Positions 49,601 through 61,600 of a DNA stretch of 62,584 nt are shown piece by piece. This DNA comes from Priapulus caudatus (Eukaryota; Priapulida; Priapulimorpha; Priapulimorphida; Priapulidae), in the NCBI RefSeq assembly GCF_000485595.1, contig NW_014578270.1, positions 28,870 through 91,453 on the forward strand. The letters are read 5' to 3'. The notes under the pieces were generated by a model. That model saw nothing but the letters and a program-made list of their open reading frames with translations, was not told the DNA's origin and ran no database searches. A program made the translations under genes and the position numbers. Numbering within the stretch: position 1 is the first letter of the stretch; each line of letters begins with the position of its first letter.

Positions 49601-52600
49601 ATTATTGAAACGTTCACATGTGATTACTTATGGTCACCTATCTCACAAGAATACGGTCCCAGACATTTTTGTCCTATGATAATAAACAATGAATCATTTT
49701 CTGAGGAACTGTCAACACTTACCTGAGATAGACAAGAATTTTGTTTCCAAGCCTGACGATACTGTCTGTCACCTCTTTCTTAGATAACAAGAGGTCATTG
49801 AGGATACTGAGCAGTTCTTCAAGAGGTGAGATGTAATCACGCATGCCTTGGTTGAAGATGTAGATGATACCATCATAAAGACTATGCTTCCAACACAACT
49901 TGACTATCTGAAGGAAAGATTAGAAACAGTTAACAGTATATCGGATGCATGCAACTAAGCATGCCAACAGCAACTTACATACAAGTAGACAGACAGGCAC
50001 CAGGAAGTGGGATGGGATAGATACCAAGCTCGATAGGCCCATTATAGTGTTACCATAACGGAAGATTACATACAAAAATCTATTAATAAACAATGTGTGA
50101 TTTTCGGAACCCGTTAACGCTTACATGGTCTATATCCATAGACATAATGTCTAAATGAACAATAATATGTTCCAAGTCTGCAATTCTATCCTTGCGCTGG
50201 CAGTTCTCAACCAGATCCTGCATGACAGCTGGCGCCACCTGGCGTAAACGATCCGCTATGATGTAAGGTTCAAGACACTCCAGAAAGACCATCTTCGCAA
50301 TGCCGTCGCGAGATATGCGATCGTAGATCTCATCAAACAAGACATCGCTACAACAAGAAGTCCCACAATCGTTACTTACGGCCTGTCGTCATCACCATAA
50401 ACTAATGTTAACATAATCTATACAGTGGCTCACACGATCTGCCTAAAGGTTAAAGGAATACATGTATATAACGTATATACTGACATTAATATTATGTTCA
50501 GGTCAGCAGTATTCATACAAAATGTAATTTTTAATTCCACGCTCGTAGGTCGCTTACGTTCTGTTGATTGCAAGGCAGCAGTCAATGCAGACTGGGATCA
50601 CTTGCTGATAATGCTCTGTAAGTAACAGAACAGGGCCTCTCTCTGGCACATTCTTCATCACCGAAACCTCGTACTGGTACAAAACACTCAGTAACTGCAA
50701 GTAAGCAAAATGCATGTAATTATTAATCTTATTACACAACCTGCTCCTTTATATTCCTTATATACGAAATTCTTGCAAACAGTCATGTTCCTGCTCCAAA
50801 CTATATATGAATGACCGAGTCATTTTTAGCTTTAAATTTCATGCGTACATATCTATGTATGAAATCATAAATGTATACGCCTAATTTTGTGGTAATATTA
50901 TAAAATACGAATAGCTGTAGATTAATATCTTTATGTATCTGTTAATGTCTAAGTGATAATATGTACATATAAAGCGAATTTATTTATTACCAATATATTC
51001 CTTTTAACACCATAAGATGGCGCTGCCTACCTTCTTGCTGACTTGCTCCTTCATACGAGTGACGTTTCGGGTAAGTCCTACCACAGCACGAGCCTTGTCA
51101 TCATAGAAGGACAGGGTTAGTGCTAGTGCCTCCTGGTGCTTATCTTGTCTCACTAAGAAGTCAATTCTCTGTACCAACAAAAAGAATGCAGTTTAATCCT
51201 CGGCTACATCATACACAGTCATGGCTACATCTGTATCACATAGCAGCAGGTCATCATGTCAAGAGATTACTGCGATTGGTTTCATGTAAAGGCTTTTAAC
51301 CTCATAGTGCATTCAATGATACAGTCAAACCTGTATATAAAGCCCCGTGTCGATGTCCCCTTTTATATACAAGTGCCGATGCTATTGAGGTGGTTTCAGT
51401 GTATAAATGCCAGTCAAGGGAGACACCAAGTGCACTTTATAGACAGGTGTACATTTAACAGAAAGTCATTTGGTTGACTATATAAGTTTAGTATTACTGT
51501 TATTACAGGTAGGAATTCATCTTCAATGCACATTACATGAGCTTACCTCAAACCAGGTACGAATGTTAAACACATGAACCGACTTTGTGCCAAGCATGAG
51601 GACTTGTCCACGAAACAAAGCCACAGACTGATAGCAAGCATTTTCCCCTGCTATTGCCTGTGAAGCATGGAATAATTGGCATATAGTGTGTTCTATCATT
51701 ACCTTCAGAACAGTAGCACCTATGTTCTCACTGGCACCTACTTAAGTAATAACACACAGCATATTACCTCCCAAAAAAGTAAAATTATGATGAAAGACCT
51801 GAGATAGGGATCACCGCAAAACCCCCTCCGCTAAATCGCCATGCAGCTTTTGGGATGCATGATTTTTAACAAATTTTCTGAGAAAAAAGCATTTCACAAG
51901 CTGAGAAGTATGGTATTTGGATTTCTGTAATTGGATATGGATTTATGTTTTTCACATGATGGTATAGGGAATTGATCCAGCAGAAACAGGAATGCAAGGA
52001 GTAGTAGCAGTCAGTAACTCTCGTTTGAAAGTGCACACATATCACTTTTCATGTGGACTATCAGTATTCATATGCAACTCAAATAACATGTGGTTACACA
52101 TGGTTTATACAACCTTAAACTAATTAAATTTAGAGAACATATGGTAGCTGACGGTAAGGGCCTATACTGTATGACAAGGGATATCCAGCATGATATAGCG
52201 GACATGCTGACACTGATGACGGACAAAGATTCATGGCATGGCATTGTGAACTCTATCTCAGATGCATCTGCTGAGTAGTAGCAGTAGCAGTAGCAGTAGC
52301 AGTAGCAGTAGCAGTAGCAGTAGCAGTATAGCTGTAGCAGTAGCAACAGCAGCAGAAGCAGCAGCAGCACCAGCAGCAGCAGCAGCAGCAGCAGTAGTAG
52401 CATGACAATACGAAACGTGCGCATTACCATGGCAGGGCTGACGTTGCCACCGGTTGCTAGCGACTTGAAGTGACTGCTGCCGTAGACTAGCTTCACATCA
52501 CCGATGTCCAACATCTCCAGCTCCTCCTCTCGCCGGATGTCGATCACGTGCAGCCTCTCCATCGTATCCAGTGCCAGCATAGTCTTAGCATTCACCCACT

Positions 52601-55600
52601 GCCAAGATAAGAAGCAGGAAATTGGTAACTTAATGCCAATAAATGCATCACGATTTTTTGTACCTCCTTGCAGCTTACTAATAACATATACTATAACATA
52701 ACTATAACCTATGCATAAGGTTCAAGATAAATAAAACATCCAGATATTGTGCGATAATTTCAACGTAACAATTAATGGGGTAATTAAAAGTGAGGAAGCG
52801 CTGCATGAAGAGCTAGTTTACTGAAATCTTCAAATATTCTAACATGTGCTAATTCCAACACAATATTTTAATAATAAAGTGAATAAAGTGCAATAATTTT
52901 ACAATAAATTGTATTTACTTTTTGTGTTCAGGTCAACTGATTTGCATGATTTGTTACTGATATAGGATTAGCGAGTTATTTTGTGGCAAGCATCATATAC
53001 TGCCACAACAACCCTTCCAACATTTTATAGTGCCCAAAATAGTAACCATAGTAATCCTAATTAAGAATTATATTGAAAAGTTCATTCATTTACTGAAGAT
53101 TCCTGGAGATCTCTCAAACTGACAAACAGCTTCGTGACTCAATTTTCGATTAGAACCCAAAATGTGGAAGTCACTATAAGCTATCACGTATTCCCTACTT
53201 TTACCTACTACGGTTACTTTAACCTACCATTAGGCCGAGTAGCACATAAGACATCACCATCTTCTGCAAGAGGACAAATGTTACGTTGTCTGAGGTGGGA
53301 CACTCAACCTGTGAACAGTCGTATGATATCTTATAATTTTATACAAATAAGTTGAAAAATGAACCAAGTAATTAACGTTGATGTTTACGAATTCTATTAC
53401 TCAAATAAAATGCATCTGGCAAATCAAACAATATATGTCATTTATTTCATGCACTTTAAACGTTCAATGTGAAGCTCAGTATAGCTATTTGTGCAGGCCT
53501 GTAGGAAGATAAGAAGACAAGCAGCATCACCAGTATATACCTGGTAAAAGTATATGTTGTTTCCCCGGCCAAAGGCCAGCACCGGTTCGAGGCTTCTCTT
53601 GCCGCCCTGTTGAATGACGACATAGTGCCATACCACGAGTGGCAGTGTACTCACATCACCCTTCAACATGCAAAGAAAACAATTGTAAAAAAATAAAACA
53701 AACTTTCTCTGGTTAGTATGCTTAGTCTCACTAGTGGTAAACTTTGCCAATATCACGATTTTGCATAGTTTTACAAAATCGTGACTGAATACTAATACAA
53801 TGCCATGGCTATTCTCTCTCCAGCTTAAACATGATGGAGGTATTTGTGGTGGATAGAACTTTAACAATTACTGGATTAATCAAAGATGCTTGGAGATACC
53901 ATAGAAAACACTGTAGCATAACGAACCATTTAAATACGGATATTAGACATGGAAGTGACAGGGCCATTTCCAGGCGTAAGAGTCAGCATGGCAGCTAAAA
54001 CAATCATGTTCAGTGCAGTTATCATGACCAAAGAGTAACTACAGTGCCACCTCTAGTCATATTTCATAATATTAGTGTTAGGTATATTACGTTAGCCATG
54101 TTACAAAACTAAATCCATGTAAATATTATTTAAATATGTGCTTATATGCACCTATATAGCAATCATATGTCATCAAGGAACAGTAACAATTATAGACCAA
54201 TAAGTAACGATGATCAAATTTTGTGATCTATCAATAGAATCTTTTTAAAATGATATCCATTGTCAGGTTGTTCCTTAAACGACCTCACCTATCAATACAT
54301 CATTACAGTAGGTAATACATCATTACACAGATCACTGATAAAATTCACACACAGCTAGTGTACCTTTAGAGGATGATGAAACAGAACTCGAAGTTTAGGT
54401 CGGATTGTGATGACAATGACTTTGGATAAGGTCGCAAGAGCAACAATGCTTAGGTCATCCAGTACATGATCTTGCAAAAGTCCTCCATGTAGTGGCACAA
54501 TGCAGCACACCTCACCGCGACTAAAGTGTATAAAAAACATGACTTGGCTCACAATATTCACTTCAAAGCGCAATAATTATAAATTTGCTTTTATTATTTT
54601 TTTAAGTTAATTAATATCATTTGGATGCTGGAAGGCCATTTTGTTTATCAGCATCGGTAGTAAATTCTCTTATCACACCAGACTGCTCCTATCCTATCCT
54701 TTATGAAATTAACTTTAGATATCAGAACTTTTCATATAAATAACTAACATCAAAACTATTTTTAAAGATTTCCATGCCTTATTATTATTTAATATATTGC
54801 AATTTCCATCACCTTCCAGAGAAAATACAGGTCGAGTCACTACTTCTGACACCCATTAAACGCTTGAAATTGAGCTCAAACACAGATCCACCACTATCAC
54901 TGAAGACAGCCACAGTATGATCATCTGTGAACTGAAACACGATAACTTTCGCTATTAAATAGCAAAAGCAAATGGCCCTTTTAGTTAAGGTATCTCACAT
55001 ATTTCAGTAGACATCCACAGTATGGTCATCTAGCTGCATGTGAACTGAAACACAACAACTTTCGCTATTAAACAGCAAAAGCAAATGTCCCTTTTAGTTA
55101 AGGTATCTCCCTTATTTCAGTAGATATCCACAGTATCATGAGTATGGTTATCTGTTAACCAAAATAACACGTTAGCATTGCATAGGTCTATCAGTAAGGT
55201 AAAGCATAACGCATTTATCTGCAGTACAGGACAACCTGTCTGGATATAATAATTGTGTGTGTGTGCATTGCATAAGAATAAATCAGTACACACATTTACC
55301 CATGTGTGCACGACAATACAATTACAATTACAACTAGACAGAGTGCACTCACAGAGAGTGCATACTTCCGCCAGCGACATACGCCATACGCCATACGCCA
55401 TACGACTCACGAACACACGAATAACCGACGATATATGCCAGCGTACTGACATGTACACGCTGGCTTGCTGCTTGCTCGCTCGTAGCAGCCGCTCGTTGCT
55501 GCTGCTCGCTCACATGTACACGCTCGCTGTCTTGCTGCCACTCGCTCGTAGCAGCCGCTCGTTGCTGCTGCTCGCTCACATGTACACGCTCGCTGCGCTG

Positions 55601-58600
55601 GCTGGCTCGCTTGCTCGCTGGCTGACGCGCTAATATCGATCGCGCGAACACACGAACACACGCACACGAGAGCGAAAACATAACCTCCTCCAACTTCGTT
55701 GGGCAGAGGTAATTACAATACAATACAATTACAAGTATTGTAATATATGTTTACCTGTAGGTGCAGCACAGCACTACCGGGAGGGTGAGCATCAGTGATT
55801 ACTCTAAGAAGCTTGCCAGCTACCAGGTCCCACATGGTGATCTGATTGAACAGCAGCACAATATTAGAACCGCAACAACCCATTTTAAATAACCACGTAC
55901 AGCAGAAATCTGAAAATCTGGACTGCTCGGGGATAGGGTCAGTTAACTTCAAAGTTAAGGAGGGATAAAGCGGAAATGACCAGGTAAATTTTGATAGTTC
56001 ATTCATTAGCAAATACAGCATGTTTCATTTATTAAAACGAGCAGTTTTAAAGATGAAAGTGTCAATGACACTGTAGCTCACCACAAAAAAGGACACAAAT
56101 GAGTGAGTGAGAAGAAGTCAGTTTTAATTGAGCAACCATCGATGTACATTATAGAAACTAAGAGTATATATGGGAGAACTCCCATTATATACTCTTGATA
56201 ATTATATGTGTAATTTTTTATGTGGAAATAAATGTTTGAGATGTGAAAGTCTGAGATGAGGGCGAGTGATGGCGTTACACCTAAATGATCGCCATTTAAC
56301 ATTTTTATAATATTCAGATTTAGGCACTGCCTAAAAGTAGAGCTCCCGATGTGTAACGTGTAAGATTGAGAGGATACGCTTATTCCACGTAGCTGCTATA
56401 TACCACGTTACAATGGTGTTTCCCTGCCCATAACACAACTTTTGTCAAAGGTTAATTGGTTGCATGGAAATGTTTACTTCGTATGAGTTTTTCTAGGCAG
56501 TAGCACATGGTTGCCATCTGTATATCGCAATAATAATTTATAAACCAAAATGAATCACAATTTGTGACGGTAGATGGCGCTATACCCGCTTTGTAGCAAT
56601 GGCATTCGAAATAAATAGATTATGCTGCGTTCCGACATGTTTTGTAAAACTTTACTCTAATATAGACATTTTATCGGCAGGCTGGAGAGGAAATAACAAT
56701 ATTGCATTGAAGATATTGTCAATGAAATCTTGTAAAACGAACCAGACGAGTGTGACACCACAGACTGTTTGTTATCTGCGTTTTTTGCATAAATTGCATA
56801 AACCTACCTAATTTGCATAATTTTTTATTAAATATCAAAACCCCTAGCCCTTATTCATTCACATACCAAAAATGAGCAAAATCTGTTGAACCTGAACTGA
56901 CTAATGGCAATTCCCATTTTTCGCCAAAAATCGCCGCGGCTCGAAAGTACGCCGAATGGCGTGCTCCAAAATAGGACGTTCCATATGGGAGCATAGCAGT
57001 AATAACTACACCCAATCTCAAACATGTGGGTCAAACGGTTCCTGAGTTATCGTTGACCGAAACCAAATGTTGACGAACGGACGGACAGACGGACGGACGG
57101 ACGACGACCCATGGCAATAGCTCAGCTTGACGATGTCAAGGTGAGCTAAAAAGAGCGTGCAATGCTTGCAGTCATGTTTAACAAATGCCGCAGAGCGACA
57201 GCGCTCAACTGACGTGTACTGTAGCCGGGTACACTTCTGATAAAATCACTGGCAGCCGAATCAAGTGCGCCCTCCCGCCACCGCGTTCGCGCTCAGAGCA
57301 TATATCTAGGATACTATTACTACTAATACAGATCTAAAATCTATGATAGGCTTTGCTATACCGGTAGTACAGTAATAAAGATACAGCTGTGTAACTTTAA
57401 TGACTTCGCTATAAAACATGTTATCATGGATTATGCATAGAGCGTGAGCGTAGTGGTGGTGGTGGGGGAGGGTGGGGTGGGAGGGTGGGGGAGAAGGTGA
57501 GGGAGGGGCGGGTAGAGGGGGTTCTAATAGCAAAAGCAGTTCAGTCCTTTGTTGACAGTCAACAAATCCATGTGTAACCCTCCTCTTGAGGGTCAAAAGG
57601 TTATCAGACACTTACTCTTCGCACTTCAGCGGAAAGTAGATTTCATGGTCCTTTCAATAAAGTGATAAAAATGGTAGGTCAGTGCTGAAACAAAAAAGTT
57701 TTTCACTCGGTCCATTAGACCATGTCCTCAGAAAATGTCTGATATCTGACCTTTCCCCCACTGCCCTTTGACCTCCAATTTCACGCTGGTGATGGGTTTC
57801 CTTCCCATCACACTATATATCGAATATTAAGAGAGTCGGTCAAGCCGTTGAGATTTGTGCCGCAATTCCATATTTCCTCCTATACCTTAAGTTAAGGGGG
57901 AAATATTCCCCCTCCATTGACACATCTTGACCTTTGACCCTTGACCCCCCAAATTCGACATGCTGAGTCTTTTTCGCGATTCCCCCCCCCCCAAACGCCC
58001 TGAATATCAAGACCGTACGTCGAGCGGTAAAGATTTGTGCCATAACTGTTGACATACGGACGGACGCACAGACGGACATTCATGCGATTCTACAAGCTGC
58101 ATCCGACTTCGTCAGCTGAGCTAAAAATGAACAGAAAAGGTTTTCGAAAAGTCCGGGTTCTCAGGTGGTCCGGATTTCTGGCATCCGGATTTTTGTATAC
58201 ATTAAGACAAGTGGGTACCATACCTGCCCCTTCGCGTGCCCCACGAGAAGTCGTGAGCAGTCGCTGTTCATTCCCAGTGCAGACACGGAGCCATACAAGT
58301 CTCCTGATGAGGTGACGTTACCCAGACACCACTTCAGTACTTGCTGGGGGTCAAAGACTAGCACAAGCCCATGAGTAGTACCAATAGCTACCAGAGCAGA
58401 CACTGCCTAAAAAGAACAGTTAAGAATGTTTAAGAATAAAACAACTCTAGGTTTCTGTATTATATTTAGTTCAAATTGTAGTTTTTACTCATCCTATATA
58501 TATTTTATTGTTCTTATGTTAATGAGAAACAAATGAACTATAAACCAGATTCTTCGAAATAACTGGTGTGTGCTATGAATGACGTATTTGTTTGGTTTTC

Positions 58601-61600
58601 CTGAGTCATGTCACAAGTTGCAATAATAAAGTTCATTTGCATTTGATACATAGAAATTACAATTTTTATTCATTAAAATGATAAGCAATGATCATAAAAT
58701 GATGTTATATTTCAACTTTAACTCCTAATTTAAGGCAAAATGATCTATTTGTTACATTTGGATTTTTATGGTTCAGTACTAGACCAAGATAAATGTAAAA
58801 TCATTCTTATAAAATTTTCACTAGATTTAGAATTTACAAAAAAGAAAACTATATGTATCAGGACCAATAGGACACACAAGGACAATTTTGTAAATCATGC
58901 ACCAATTTGCTCAAATATTTACCAATGTGACATATAGACGTATGATACAAAGTATTCATTATTCTCTTTCACTTACACAGAAAAGTTTGCAAGTATTAAT
59001 GCATTTTAACTGACTTCTGATTTTATCATTTACCATTGCACTTGGTGCACCAGCGTTCACCCTGTCACCAGCTGACAACATCTGTGACGATATGCCACGT
59101 AAAATAACATGACGTAATACGGATCCATGCACAGGATACTGAATATTCCTCTGCCGTCTGAAAATGCACAAACAACTCTTATCAGATTATCTGCTCATGC
59201 AGTCACCAGTTCCACATTATAAAATATGCAAAAAGTATTGAGAGTCGATATCTACTCTACCGGGTCTGTGCTGGGTTACCAATCAAACAATTAACAGGCA
59301 CAATCCACCATGCTAGTGGTAGCTTACATGTTTCGATTAGGTGTTGACCTGTCACTTGAGGATTCTGTGTGAAGCCCACTTGCTAGATCACTGGTCACTG
59401 ATGCAGTTTCACCCTGATCGTGAAACATTCCATCTTCCTCAACACCCGGCAAGTCATCCGGCTGTAAGCAAGGCTCATAGGGTCTCTGCCGGAACGTACC
59501 CTGGGTATGGTCCGGTATACCGGAACGTACCCTGGTAACTATTTGATATGGTTAGGGTTAGGGTTAGGGTTAGGGTTAGGGATAGGGTTAGGGTTAGGGT
59601 TAGGGTTAGGGATAGGGTTAGGGTTAGGGAGTAGGCGTAGGTGACTCCCTAGACTCGTTAGTGGAGTAGGCGAGGTACGGTCCGGCATATTAGATAGTAC
59701 CAGGGTACGTTCCGGCAGTACCCTGGGGGACATAGACCCTCTCAGCGTAAGCAAGTCAAACAACCCTATACAAACCCCAGTCTCCCTCTGTGGTTAAGTT
59801 TCCTAAGTGTGATAAGTTGGACTTTATAAGGCTATACATTATACAATGACATTGCCAGTTTAACTAGATATTTTCTTGTTTACAAGCAAGCACTCTATGT
59901 AACAAGTAATGCGTTATAAATTAATGATTGTCATGCACCTGCAAATGTTACCTCATTCATAATGCTTTCCAAAGTAGGTGGCGATGCCACACATGGTAAA
60001 TCAAACTCAGTATCATCAATCTGAAAAACATCAGGCTAACGTAAAGAATAGGTAATGATAACATTAAACCACCTATCAGCAGAGAATGACCGTGTTCAGC
60101 TATACATACCATGTTGATTTCCCGCCATTTGTTAAAACTAAAAACAAGTGCCGTGTATCGAGCGACACGGCGGGGCTCATCTAACATCTACTGCCGGTTG
60201 ACTCTGTGGCATGGATGGTGGTGGGATTCTTTTTTAGTAAACGCCTGTTAGTCCCATAAATGAGTTCACATACGCGCCAAAAACTAGTGGGAAGGCACAG
60301 CGGATGGGCTTATAATAGGAGATCTCTTTCTCAAGGATATGTTCGTTTGAGCATCGTTTATGAAAGTTGCCACGAGATGGCGCGTACGTTTAAGTGTCTT
60401 AAGATTAAAGATGGAAGCTCCCATCGTACGTAGTATAGCAACAACTATTTGCAAGACAGAATAGGTAAGCATCATCATCATCATCATCATCATCTTCGTT
60501 TATAGTCCATCTTTTCCCGTGCCTGGGGTTGGACTTAACTAAGCACCTGTAACTAATTAACGCAGGCAAAAACTACACAGTACTATCACCACCACATGCA
60601 CTGGCAGTGGCCACTGGCAGTGGCATAAGTTACATGTAACACACTGACAGTACAGAATGCCATAGAAATTATACGATTTAAAATCGCATAAAATTCGCCA
60701 CCTGTTGGCGGCAGGAGTAAGATAATATAGGATGCTATATTATATCCTATATTATATCATACACTATATATATTATCCTATATATATACACGTATATATA
60801 TACACACATATATACACACTATATATATACACATATACTATGTTATCCTATATTATCTTACTCCTGCCGCCAACAGGTGGCATTCTTGTCAACAGACAAG
60901 ACCATTCCTCACACTGCATAACAACAGTTCGGAAGGCGAGGAAAGCTAAGCCACAAGCCTAGTCAAACGCTATGAACCATGTGTGACGTTCAAAGCTATA
61001 TCTCCATAAAAAGAAGAGGTATGGAAACTAAGTAAAGTTTGAGTGAGAGGTGGATGTCCAACGCTAATTTAGATGAAATTTTTATCGAGTTGCACGTAAT
61101 ATATCATCGGTAAAATTAGGCAAGCAAATGTTGAATTTCACGTGTTTTGGAGTGTCATACTCCTCCTATATTATCTTACTCCTGATACTATCGAACAAGG
61201 TTAGTCAAGAATGACACCGACAGATGCCTGAGATGGGAATCAAGACTTAAAATTAAGACTTAAAATTAAACTAACAAGAGCAATAAAATTATTTGGCCAA
61301 ATAAAATTATTTCCCTACCTATATACCTACCCTATTTTATTCAAGGACGTAACCCTAAACAAATTTTTTTTAGGCCTTTTATCCTATTACAATACATGTT
61401 TCGTTCAGTTCATTCCAACGCATCAATTATTTTAATATTGGACGACGGTCAAGTGCACAAGACTTAATTTCTTCAGTACGCGCACGACGGTCGGGTAAAC
61501 AAGACTTAATTTCTTCAGTGCGAGCACGACGCTCGGGTAAACAAGACATAAATTTCTTCACTGCGCGCACGACGGTCGGGTGCGCAGCACCTTTTTTCAT

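Noticed and set aside
52815-52841. Candidate missing VPS8 exon (AHVRIFEDF on the minus strand)
   Set aside because: Resembles the family segment and has AG/GT borders, but leaves the wrong codon phase for exon 11; not annotated.
59539-59763. Asn-Pro repeat protein
   Set aside because: Translation of the TTAGGG tract on the minus strand.
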